Origin: Isoetes taiwanensis
Lineage: Eukaryota; Streptophyta; Lycopodiopsida; Isoetales; Isoetaceae
Reading direction: 5' to 3'
DNA: 64,000 nt
Assembly (NCBI GenBank): GCA_021234155.1
Contig: JAJEKV010000538.1
Location: forward strand, 1-64,000
Of the stretch, positions 35,214 to 46,430 are shown piece by piece. Below the pieces are notes generated by a model, which was not told where the DNA came from, searched no databases, and saw only the letters and a list, made by a program, of their open reading frames with translations. The number at the start of each line of letters is the position of its first letter. Position 1 is the stretch's first letter. The position numbers and the translations under genes were made by a program.

Positions 35214-35489
35214 ATGCCTCTAGCAATCCTACCTTCCTATGTGTAACCATACACTTCTAGATATTATATCTTGTTTTTGTTACCTTGCAGATGTTATCAC
35301 ATAATAATTTGTTCTTTATGGACTATTAGACTTCAAACTTTACTGTGGTTTTTTTTAAGACACAAATATAGTATTTATGAATCACTTACCATACTTTACT
35401 TAAACCTAGAACTTGCACACCCTTATTGCTCTACCACAAGCTTTTCAAAAACTTATAATATATCCCTTGTATTGTTCAAGAGTAGAAGG
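35101..35489 (-). mobile_element. Truncated 3' end of a further PLE-like unit
   Basis: Nearly identical to 18,581-18,971 and 23,134-23,524, then abruptly unrelated after 'agagtagaagg'. It corresponds to the 3' untranslated part only and does not reach the RT stop. This is the position a pseudo-LTR takes in Penelope-like elements. Confidence 0.8.
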
Positions 35490-37539
35490 TTAAACAAAAA
35501 GTCGAATGCATACAACCGAAATTTCTTACTACTACCAACCCTTTCTGGAACCTGATTTATAGTATCATTCTGCTGTAACAGCAGGCTACTAAAGGAGAGC
35601 AGATACATGACCTGTAAGAACTCAATCCGCAGCTTTACCATAACTATAATAGATGGTATTCTTGTAAGACACCATTAGTAATCATGCAAGTCACATCTTA
35701 GTTGTTTGCCATCTCATAATCGTTGGAAGTTCATACAGCTAGCAAAATCCATCCATTGCACAAAATAAGAGTAGGTAAAAGAAATTCCGGTTACCTGCAG
35801 CCAAACAAATCAGCAGTTAGCCTAAGAAGGGTAACGCAGAAATGGCTAGCAGGTAAGCTATGGAATTTCATGGCGTATAGCCCTTTAACCTATACAGAAA
35901 AAACTGAATACCAAACCGTAGAGTTTAAATATTAGGGAGAGTGTTAACTTCCTGTATTTTCCACCATGTATTTACATGGTGTTGTTACCTTTGATTTTGC
36001 ACTGCAGTATATGAACTGTAACTCATCCTTTGCTGCTGGCGTCTTACCAGGAATACCACATTCTCCATCTTTGTAAGTAACACTTATGTTTTGGAAAATT
36101 TTAATACAAACCATAGTATAATCTCAGAGTCTCCTGTCTAATCCGCAATACTCTCCCATCTTGAACTATAGTAACTCTTAAAAAACTACATCTAATCATG
36201 CCCTAATGCAGCAAGGAATCGTCATTTTGTGTCTATCATTACCCCCCATTTTTATTTTATTTTCAGTTATACTGTTTCAAGACAATGAAAGGACCTGATT
36301 CAGTGGCATTTGATCCTAGCTCCAGTAATGTTGATGGTGCTTCGCGCATCACCTAAAATGTTTTTTCCTTTTCCATTTACAGCAGCCATGCATGCCTCAA
36401 TGCTAGATCCAGGTCTCCTGCCAATGATCATTGCTTTCTTCTTAGCAAAAATATCAATACCCGCATCCTTTGCCATACCCTCTAGAACTGATTTTTTAGT
36501 TCTTTGAACGAGTCATTCTTGAAGTTGATGCCTTTTTCCTTTAACATGTAGATAATATCGGCTTTGGTTGGCTTCAAGTTACTCCGCTCCGCCGGGCCTA
36601 GTCATGATTTTACAAGGAGAAGCGGCTTCACGGAATACTCACAGTTGGGATAAATGTTTTCACAAACAGAACTTTGCTTAGGAGATCTTAGAAATCCCCA
36701 AGCCTCTCTTTCCCTAATGCTTAAACCATTTACAGCGGCATTGATCGCTTCAAAAACTTGCTCACTTGTCTCTGGAATTATCATGGTCTTTTGATGCGTG
36801 TTTTTATCCCCTGCGCTTTTAAGTCTCACTGTCAAAAAATGCAAGGGCGGGATCCTCACATGCTTCACAAAGCTTTAATAGTACCATTTCAAAATGTTTC
36901 TGCTTTGATCCGTTGAAACAGTCATATGAATCTTGTGCGAAGCGAATCGGTGCATGCAGTAGCATGGCGGCGTGCAGCATGCTTTACCTTAGAACCCTAA
37001 TCCTAGTTTACAGAAAAAAGTCTCGATCCTTAGGGACCTAATTTTCGTATATTCATGATTCCCCATACGGTGCTCACCTACCAAATCCAAGTATATAAAG
37101 CAGAAGATATTTGACTTAATATTAGATGCTCCCATAATATTATCCTTTCCCAGGATTTAACTTTTATGCTTTATTTTTGAATTCTAGATTAACAAATAGC
37201 GCTATGTGTAATTAAAATCCATGGTCATAGAATATTTAAAACCTATCTTATGCTCACAGATAGATCACTAACTCAATCTTCTTTAACCTTTAGAATCCTA
37301 GACTCCATTCTGTTTCCTTACTTTAGTTAATTTCATGGTCCTCAAACAGACTATTATTTTTCGTTTCATACCTTATGTGGTACCAATTCCATTTAGATTG
37401 TCTTGTATTCCCGAATTTCTATAAGTCAGAAGCTCATACCATTCTAAACCGTATTTATCCTTACGCTATCAATGTTACACCCATAACTTGGTCAATTAAT
37501 GCTAGAAAAAAAAACCAATACAAGCCAATGAACCATTTG
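35490..37539. other. Spacer between the two divergent element arrays
   Basis: About 2 kb that matches neither array. It contains one protein-like minus-strand remnant (36,310-36,868) and otherwise AT-rich sequence. Confidence 0.5.
36310..36868 (-). pseudogene. Unrecognised coding remnant between the arrays
   Basis: Minus-strand segments look like protein in shifting frames: TMIIPETSEQVFEAINAAVN and GLSIREREAWGFLRSPKQSS (36,800-36,670); PTKADIIYMLKEKGINFKND (about 36,570-36,510); AKDAGIDIFAKKKAMIIGRR then PGSSIEACMAAVNGKGKNIL (about 36,475-36,350). The second segment has the look of a SAP-like helix pair. I cannot assign a family. It may be the remainder of another element or of the 5' side of one of the arrays. 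Confidence 0.3.
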
Positions 37540-37545
37540 AATATA

Positions 37546-37586
<41 letters not shown>
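37540..37586. repeat. (AT)n microsatellite at the left edge of the plus-strand array
   Basis: Nearly pure AT dinucleotides. Homology between units D and E begins at the base after it (37,587 and 42,036). Confidence 0.9.
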
Positions 37587-37590
<4 letters not shown>

Positions 37591-39118
37591 ATATTGATTT
37601 AGCATTTGATGCAGATGCACCATGTACAGGCTGTTCTTTCTAACATGAAAGCTCACCCTATTGATCAGGCTGACACATTAGGCTATGACCCTACAACAAT
37701 TTGGCCATTCAAAGTCGAAAATTAAAACATTTGGTAAGCTTGCAAACATGACATTTTTTGTAGGGGCATGGTCAATTTGTAAAAGTTGACATTCGAATGG
37801 CACAATAAGTATGGAGCGCACATTTACTGGGCAACATTTGATCTTGATTGGCATAAGGTACTTTGATATTTGAAGAATTTTCCAATGGAGCACCACATCA
37901 CATATTGTTGGCTTTTATTTTGTGGGAATTTTTTCATGCATAATATGTGCCCACTTACCTAACTCTTGGACATGTCTTTATGGTTATGATAAATGAGTGT
38001 CCTTTAAGTTTTTCCCTAAGTAATGGGTATCTCAAGCTCTAAATGACGTAAATAAGGTATGGCAATTTTTACACTTATGAGATTCTATATATGGCATTGA
38101 TTTGCTTATGACACGTTGGTGAGCAATTGAGACTAGGCCATGTTGTTGAGCAATTAAGGGAAACCTACACAAGGGAAACTTACACGAGTTTTTGAGCTTG
38201 CTAAAGTGTGTGAGACCTTTTAATCTTGCAAACCTTGAACATTTGGTGAGACCATTGAACTATATTGGTGAGGCATTTTGGGACAACAAGGTTGCACTAG
38301 AAGGCTGGATATTGAGCACTGCGGTAGTATTTATTGATGGACCATTACATGAGGACACGTACCATGATATATGATATGGTATATAATGCCAATATTTGAA
38401 ACGTGAGAAGTCACAAGAGCTATGAATTCCAAGGTATGCAAATTGGTTCCCATATAGTTGAAGAAAAATTGCTTCATTTCTATTATTGACTTTCATGCAT
38501 GCACCTTTTCATAATATAAGGCATTGTTGCCACTTGTCGTTATCAAGTAAATTTTACTTGCATGTTTAAGTTTCATAGGCATGATTTGACGTCAAATAGA
38601 ATGGTGGAGCTACGCTTGCTAAATTTTGGCATGTGACAATGTCACTTTCCCTTGGGGACCTAGGAGAGGCACGGTGAAAAGGTAAACTTGAATCTTTTTA
38701 ATTTGTTGCCACTAGTCTTGAACTCCAACAGTTAGCTCAAAATGGAGCGGGTATCTCTTAACTTTTCGGTGCCATTAAAGCCAAGCGTATCGTGCTTTAA
38801 TGTGTTTGGCTCATTTTAAGAAAATTTCACTTTATTCGCATACTGTAATATCCGTCATTTTGCTCTGCCGTGAGTGAGTTCTTACACTGTAGGACGTGTA
38901 AACCGGATCCCCTAAGCTATGGCTAGGATTCTTAGGTTTCCATAAAGTCTTAAGCGATGATGCACGCCAGTTTTCTGATTCATCAAAAATATCTTAAGCT
39001 CAAAGTCTCCGGAGACATCTTTGCGGAGAGTACTTTGTACCTCGGTAAGATTTCTGAAATCCTAATGCACTCGGGTCTCATAATATCACGGATTTGATAG
39101 CCGTGCGGCTAATGCGGG

Positions 39119-39500
39119 GAAGATGAAGATATCCTTTATGGATTTCCATGGAAAAAAGTGTGGTGCATTAATCCTAAGCGATGGCATCATAATGCTTTAA
39201 ACGGCATGAATAACAAAGTGGAGCGGGAAGATTGTTTTACCGCATCCTTTGCCTACATAAATGATGGTGAAGCTTATGTTTGTTTAACCACCGGTGTAGT
39301 GTGATATGCACAGTTAAGTTACGACTTGTTGCCATGGAGTGCGGCGATAGTCTTGTTGAGGGATGAGACACGGAACTTGATTGACATGATACGAAAGTGT
39401 GCAAGGATCGAAAGCCTCTCTTTAGGTAGAGCAAGAGCGCCTTGGCAAGCAACCATAATGAAGGAGTTTCCGCCTCTGAAAAAAATCAATACTAGAAGCT
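39119..39500 (+). CDS. Internal coding segment of unit D, unrecognised
   Basis: An almost open frame running EDEDILYGFPWKKVWCINPK, EREDCFTASFAYINDGEAYV, YDLLPWSAAIVLLRDETRNL, IDMIRKCARIESLSLGRARA. One in-frame TGA falls at about 39,300, where a CTG may have been lost. The same segment recurs at about 43,584-43,975. Downstream, a second segment (SILELEIAQSITDDLQELKE then EDVHLIRF) at about 44,090-44,170 and a third (EGFYESLFEQAELCDIEQTA) at 40,075-40,170 continue the gene. The last exon probably ends NISVTF with a TGA at about 40,440. No family recognised. Confidence 0.45.
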
Positions 39501-40930
39501 AATGGCCAAGTAGACACGATTGACATATTGGCATCCAAGAAAACGAGTCTTGGGGAAGCATCTTCAATCAAATTTTGAGGCACATTAATTGGTTCTTTAT
39601 GGTAATACTAGTGAACGTTCAATATTGAGTGGAAATAGCACAATCAATCACTGACGACCTTCAAGAACTCAAAGAGGAGGACGTTCATCTTATCAGGTTT
39701 TTCATTTGAATAGAGTATTTAACAAAACAAGGAAGGAGTAATACTATTATCTGCATGTTCTGGGTGATTGAATCTTTTCTTTCTTTATCATTAGCTATAA
39801 ATATAGCAGACTATGTTATGCTGGTATTTATGGGCATAGAGTTGTATTCATAGTGTATAAAACCATTATGATAGGTCTCAGGGTAAGTGGCCTCTTGCTG
39901 GACCAGCGAATGATATCAGGTTTGATAACTTTTATTCTATACCATGTGGGGTTTAGAGCCTGCCACGTTTCCCATAGTGCTTTTTGGTGTTCTCCAAACT
40001 TAAGGTAAAGGGGTTTGACCTCTAAAATCCGTTCAGAGATTCAGCCAGTTAACGGTAAGATTTTATAAAGCTTTGTAGAAGGCTTTTACGAATCATTATT
40101 TGAGCAAGCTGAATTATGTGATATTGAGCAGACTGCTCAAAAAAGGAAAAATCAGCAAAAGGAAGTGGTTCTTACCTTATCTTATTTATTGTTTTTTCAA
40201 TTTCTTCTGGTTATTACTTGACATATTTGTTGTATATGGTTGAAGGGCGATAAGCCATGAGATTCTTTTGCTTACCTGCTAGTAGCTTAGCATTTTACCC
40301 TTTAAAGGCTAACTTGCTTTGGTTCTACTGCAGGTAACCGGAGTTTCATCTACCAACTCTTTATATTTTGATGTTTCTGAAAGCAAGGAGCACTCAGAAG
40401 ACTGCAAATCAGCAAATGGAAATATTTCAGTGACATTTTGACCATCAGGAAAGATCTCTCCTTTCTTGTACGTAGACTTGTGTTTAAAAAGATCAAGGAA
40501 TATAATTTTCCCAAATTTATCTGCTGTAAATACAACATTAGGCATCAAATGTTATATAAGCATGAAAATCTTGATATTTTACCATAAAAATGGGGGTGGT
40601 TTCTCATTCCATCAATATGTATCGGCTGCAATAGGCCAGTATGATTTATATTTGCTATCATTTTCCATGGCATTAGTGCTGATGGTATGCTACAGCATGT
40701 TCTAAATGAAAATATTTTATGAATGATAATTCGGAAGTGGTTTTTCTTTCTATCTTAAATCTGGTTTTTACTGTTGGCATTATCATTGTCCCACTCTTTA
40801 GAATGAACCGTATTTTGGGCACCAAGTTTCTTTCTAGACTTCCTAAGCGTGTGTATTTACAAATACGTGATTTGATGTTTTGGAATTGTATTTTTTGGAA
40901 TGGTATTGTTTGTTCATGAACAAGTGATAG

Positions 40931-41095
40931 GATCTATAAGGTTGTCCCAATATACAAGTGGAGCTGATAAGTCTGCCTGACCAAGGATATCCTTGGTAAG
41001 GTTAGATGTCTGAACCTTGTCTTCGTACAGGGCTAGGGCTTGTTATATATTCTGTGATTTCAGCTTACTGGTTTAACCAGTAGGGATCTTATGGA
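40931..41095 (+). promoter_or_regulatory. Element-junction core, unit D/E
   Basis: Begins GATCTATAAGGTTGTCCC, identical to the minus-strand array over 18 bases, then GAGCTGATAAGTCTG, the hairpin ACCAAGGATATCCTTGGT, TTAGATGTCTG, TTATATATTC, and the palindrome TACTGGTTTAACCAGTA followed by GGGATCTTATGG. Two stems differ from the PLE-like array by compensatory changes. Confidence 0.65.
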
Positions 41096-41175
41096 TCTTA
41101 GCATTTGTTTTCTGAACAATTACAGTACTATTTGCATTGATTCTTTTGAAAGTTGTTAACATCATTCTGATTTTC

Positions 41176-41396
41176 AGGAAATAGCCAGGTCTAACATAAA
41201 TCATATCTAATGGGATGGTGCTATAAAGTTCATTGGACAAACATCTGTTGCAAACGACAATGATGGTGATGCGCAAGCAACAACTAATCTATGGTACCTG
41301 GAACTCAAAATACATGGTTATAATTTGCTGGGACAACCTGCTGAAAACCAAGTTGTGCATACAATACTTTCTTGCAAAAAAATGGTAAAAAAAAGG
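41176..41396 (+). CDS. ORF1-related exon of the plus-strand array (start of unit E)
   Basis: A polypyrimidine tract and acceptor (gattttcag) precede an open segment that ends AAAAAG/GTATGTC, a good donor. Residues WYLELKIHGYNLLGQPAENQ then VVHTILSC (41,292-41,375) align without gaps to residues 22-49 of the 518-aa ORF1 at 21,387-22,943, with 14 of 28 positions identical by my count. It thus encodes a divergent ORF1 relative in an intron-containing form. Copies occur at about 45,640-45,860 (altered) and 49,655-49,870. Confidence 0.65.
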
Positions 41397-42035
41397 TATG
41401 TCACTTCTTATGCACGTGGCATTCATTGTTTATCTTTACAAAGTAAATATTACATGGTCTTTACAAAGTTTGGTTTGACATAAATTAAGGATTTGCATAG
41501 ATTAAAAGCTTTATTCTCTAAGCACATAAAACGTATAAAAAGTTTCAGTGCCTACATAGGCATTACATAAAAGAGTTGATCTCTCAGATCACACATTACA
41601 AATAATCATGAGAATGACAATTGTGATCTTGAATTAGTTCCATGGAATATACTGCACATCAGTCCTCCATTGGCCTCCATTGGCTACCAACGACTTGAGT
41701 GAATTAGTACAGTACAATATCAATACTCTCTTGGAAGAGCTCAAAATATACAAGTAAGTCTATTGTATCAATTCATTACAGTTCTGTTTCCTTATACTAT
41801 TTTGGGAGGCAAAATTCCTATTGGAATACATAGGTTGCAGGATGGGTCCCTATGTATATAGGGACCCCTCCTGATCCCTATGTACTAAAACCAGGGGCCC
41901 TATCTTGCTTCCCGGAAGGAGGTAGGCTAAAATTTATATATATATAAATATATACATATATATCCAAAGGCTGGCACAGGCTGCTGTCTACTACTTATAA
42001 TGTTTGGCAGGATAATGGAATACGGGCATATGGGT

Positions 42036-45000
42036 GTTGATATTGATTTAGCATTTGATGCAGATGCACCATGTACAGGCTGTTCTTTCTAACATGAAAG
42101 CTCACCCTATTGATCAGGCTGACACATTAGGCTATGACCCTACAACAATTTGGCCATTCAAAGTCGAAAATTAAAACATTTGGTAAGCTTGCAAACATGA
42201 CATTTTTGTAGGGGCATGGTCAATTTGTAAAAGTTGACATTCGAATGGCACAATAAGTATGGAGCGCACATTTACTGGGCAACATTTGATCTTGATTGGC
42301 ATAAGGTACTTTGATATTTGAAGAATTTTCCAATGGAGCACCATGTTTGCCACATCACATATTGTTGGCTTTTATTTTGTGGGAATTTTTTCATGCATAA
42401 TATGTGCCCACTTACCTAACTCTTGGACATGTCTTTATGGTTATGATAAATGAGTGTGTCCTTTAAGTTTTTTCCCCTAAGTAATGGGTATCTCAAGCTC
42501 TAAATGACGTAAATAAGGTATGGCAATTTTTTACACTTATGAGATTCTATATATGGCATTGATTTGCTTATGACACGTTGGTGAGCAATTGAGACTAGGC
42601 CATGTTGTTGAGCAATTAAGGGAAACCTACACAAGGGAAACTTACACGAGTTTTTGAGCTTGCTAAAGTGTGTGAGACCTTTTAATCTTGCAAACCTTGA
42701 ACATTTGGTGAGACCATTGAACTATATTGGTGAGGCATTTTTGGGACAACAAGGTTGCACTAGAAGGCTGGATATTGAGCACTGCGGTAGTATTTATTGA
42801 TGGACCATTACATGAGGACACGTACCATGATATATGATATGGTATATAATGCCAATATTTGAAACGTGAGAAGTCACAAGAGCTATGAATTCCAAGGTAT
42901 GCAAATTGGTTCCCATATAGTTGAAGAAAAATTGCTTCATTTCTATTATTGACTTTCATGCATGCACCTTTTCATAATATAAGGCATTGTTGCCACTTGT
43001 CGTTATCAAGTAAATTTTACTTGCATGTTTAAGTTTCATAGGCATGATTTGACGTCAAATAGAATGGTGGAGCTACGCTTGCTAAATTTTGGCATGTGAC
43101 AATGTCACTTTCCCTTGGGGACCTAGGAGAGGCACGGTGAAAAGGTAAACTTGAATCTTTTTAATTTGTTGCCACTAGTCTTGAACTCCAACAGTTAGCT
43201 CAAAATGGAGCGGGTATCTCTTAACTTTTCGGTGCCATTAAAGCCAAGCGTATCGTGCTTTAATGTGTTTGGCTCATTTTAAGAAAATTTCACTTTATTC
43301 GCATCTTGTAATATCCGTCATTTTGCTCTGCCGTGAGTGAGTTCTTACACTGTAGGACGTGTAAACCGGATCCCCTAAGCTATGGCTAGGATTCTTAGGT
43401 TTCCATAAAGTCTTAAGCGATGGTGCACAGCAGTTTACAGTTCATCAAAAAATATCTTAAGCTCAAAGTGAGCATCTCGCAGCAGTGAGTACTTTGTACC
43501 TCGGAAGATTTTCGAAATCCTAATGCACTCGGCTCTCATAATATCAATGGATTTGATAGCCGGACGGCTAATGCACGGGAAGATGAAGATATCCTTTATG
43601 GATTTCCATGGAAAAAAGTGTGGTGCATTAATCCTAAGCGATGGCATCATAATGCTTTAAACAAAGATGAATAATAAATTGAGCGGGAAGATTGTTTTAC
43701 CGCATCCTTTGCCTACATAAATGATGGTGAAGCTTATGTTTGTTTAACCACCGGTGTAGTGTGATATGCACGGTTAAGTTACGACTTGTTGCCATGGAGT
43801 GCGGCGATAGTCTTGTTGAGGGATGAGACACGGAACTTGATTGACATGATACGAAAGTGTGCAAGGATCGAAAGCCTCTCTTTAGGTAGAGCAAGAGCGC
43901 CTTGGCAAGCAACCATAATGAAGGAGTTGCGCCTACTGAAAAAAAAAATCAATACTAGAAGAATGGCCAAGTAGACACTGATTGACATATTGGCATCCAA
44001 GAAAACGAGTCTTGGGGAAGCATCTTCAATCAAATTTTGAGGCCTGTTAATTGGTTCTTTATGGTAATACTAGCTGAACGTTCAATATTGGAGCTGGAAA
44101 TAGCACAATCAATCACTGACGACCTTCAAGAACTCAAAGAGGAGGACGTTCATCTTATCAGGTTTTTCATTTGAATAGAGTATTTAACAAAACAAGGAAG
44201 GAGTAATACTATTATCTGCATGTTCGGGTGATTGAATCTTTTCTTTCTTTATCATTAGCTATAAATATAAAGGAGACTATGTTATCTTTGGTATTTATGG
44301 GCATAGAGTTGTATTCATAGTGTATAAAACCATTATGATAGGTCTCAGGGTAAGTGGCCTCTTGCTGGACCAGCGAATGATATCAGGTTTGATAACTTTT
44401 ATTCTATACCATGTGGGGTTTAGAGCCTGCCACGTTTCCCATAGTGCTTTGGTGTTCTCCAAACTTAAGGTAAAGGGGTTTGACCTCTAAAATCCGTTCA
44501 GAGATTCAGCCAGTTAACGGTAAGATTTTATAAAGCTTTGTAGAAGGCTTTTACGAATCATTATTTGAGCAAGCTGAATTATGTGATATTGAGCAGACTG
44601 CTCAAAAAAGGAAAAATCAGCAAAAGGAAGTGGTTCTTACCTTATCTTATTTACTGTTTTTTCAATTTCTTCTGGTTATTACTTGACATATTTGTTGTAT
44701 ATGGTTGAAGGGCGATAAGCCATGAGATTCTTTTGCTTACCTGCTAGTAGCTTAGCATTTTACCCTTTAAAGGCTAACTTGCTTTGGTTCTACTGCAGGT
44801 AACCGGAGTTTCATCTACCAACTCTTTATATTTTGATGTTTCTGAAAGCAAGGAGCACTCAGAAGACTGCAAATCAGCAAATGAAAATATTTCAGTGACA
44901 TTTTGACCATCAGGAAAGATCTCTCCTTTCTTGTACATAGACTTGTGTTTAAAAAGATCAAGGGATATAATTTTCCCAAATTTATCTGCTGTAAATACAA

Positions 45001-46430
45001 CATTAGGCATCAAATGTTATATAAGCATGAAAATCTTGATATTTTACCATAAAAATGGGGGTGGTTTCTCATTCCATGAATATGTATCGGCTGCAATAGG
45101 CCAGTATGACTTATATTTGCTATCATTCTCCATGGCATTAGTGCTGATGGTATGCTACAGCATGTTCTAAATGAAAATATTTTATGAATGATAATTCGGA
45201 AGTGGCTTTTCTTTCTATCTTAAATCTGGTTTTTACTGTTGGCATTATCATTGTCCCACTCTTTAGAATGAACCGTATTTTGGGCACCAAGTTTCTTTCT
45301 AGACTTCCTAAGCGTGTGTATTTACAAATACGTGATTTGATGTTTTGGAATTGTATTTTTTGGAATGGTATTGTTTGTTCATGAACAAGTGATAGGATCT
45401 ATAAGGTTGTCCCAATATACAAGTGGAGCTGATAAGTCTGCCTGACCAAGGATATCCTTGGTAAGGTTAGATGTCTGAACCTTGTCTTCGTACAGGGCTA
45501 GGGCTTGTTATATATATATATATTATATATATTGGTTTAATAGGGATCTTATGGATCTTAGCATTTGTTTTGAACAATTATATATTATATATTTGCATTG
45601 ATTCTTTTGAAAGTTGTTAACATCATTCCGATTTTCAGGAAATAGCCAGTCTAACATAAATCATATCTAATGGGATGGTGCTATAAAGTTCATTGGACAA
45701 ACATTCTGCAAACGACAATGATGGTGATTCCTCTATATTCAACAACTAATCTATATTATATTTGGAACTCAAAATACATGGTTAGATTTTCTTGGGACAA
45801 CTTACCGTTGAAAATTTAGAACCTTCATAAAATAATTTATTTTGCAAAAATGGTAAAAAAGGTAAAACACTTTTATATTTTCGTGGTATTCATTGTTTAT
45901 CTTTACAAAGTATCTATTACATTTTTTTTTCAAGAGTTTTATATTGTACATAAATTAAGGATGAAACATTTTAAAACATTACTATAAGTGGCTCTTTGCA
46001 AAAGTTTAAAAACTCATAAGATTACATCAAGATTTTCTTAGATTCCATTAAATAATTATGAGAATGACAATTAGATTGAATTAGTTTGGAAGAGAATGCA
46101 TTAGACTCCTAATTGGCCTCCATTTTCCAGATTCTTTAGTGAATTTAGTACAGATTACAATATTCCCTTTCTTGGAAGAGATTCAAAATATTCTAGAAAA
46201 GTCTATTGAACATTCTAGTTCTGTTTCCTCGAACATTTTCAAAGGCAAAACATATTAGAATACATAGGAAGTATTTCCCTAGATTATATAGGGACCCATA
46301 GATTCCCTACATACTAAAAGAACATTCTAAATCTTATTAGAACAATTTGGAATTTATATATATATTCTCGAAGAATTTTCTTAGATCCCCCTAGATTCTC
46401 TTATTTTTGGCGGGATAATGGAATACGGGA
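42036..46430 (+). mobile_element. Unit E of the plus-strand array
   Basis: Highly similar to unit D from 42,036 to about 45,500. After the junction core its sequence (45,515-46,430) follows the D counterpart (41,060-41,990) only in patches of about 10 to 30 bases, with patches of AT repeats or 'agattccctagattc'/'agaacattcta' in between. Confidence 0.65.
45396..45555 (+). promoter_or_regulatory. Element-junction core, unit E/F (3' half altered)
   Basis: Identical to the D copy up to the TTATATAT run. The TACTGGTT palindrome arm is then replaced by (TA)n and only 'ttggttta..tagggatcttatgg' remains. Confidence 0.6.

Larger units (their letters stand above)
18581..35489 (-). mobile_element. Tandem array of a Penelope-like retroelement (two units plus a 3' fragment)
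   Basis: A marker sequence (tataaaaagcctagaccag) recurs at 18,581, 23,134 and 35,101. The first interval is 4,553 bp. The second is 11,967 bp, or about 4,551 bp once the nested LINE with one target-site copy (7,416 bp) is removed. The units are therefore head-to-tail and equal in length. On the minus strand each unit runs 5' leader, 518-aa ORF1, RT, then about 400 bp of 3' sequence. The fragment at 35,101-35,489 is the 3' end of a further unit, cut off at its 5' side. This resembles the partial-tandem, pseudo-LTR organisation known for Penelope-like elements. I see no integrase, protease, RNase H or GIY-YIG endonuclease. Confidence 0.8.

Noticed and set aside
18581-35489. An LTR retrotransposon with the ~390-bp repeats as LTRs
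   Set aside because: No gag/protease/RNase H/integrase motifs, no TG..CA ends and no primer-binding site. The RT motifs are Penelope-like, and the repeated part is simply the 3' end of each tandem unit.
40309-40548. Minus-strand frame of 79 codons, repeated at 44,774-45,013, as a gene
   Set aside because: The plus strand of the same segment reads as a terminal exon after a good acceptor (ctgcag) and ends in a stop. Conservation between D and E reflects tandem duplication and does not favour the minus strand.
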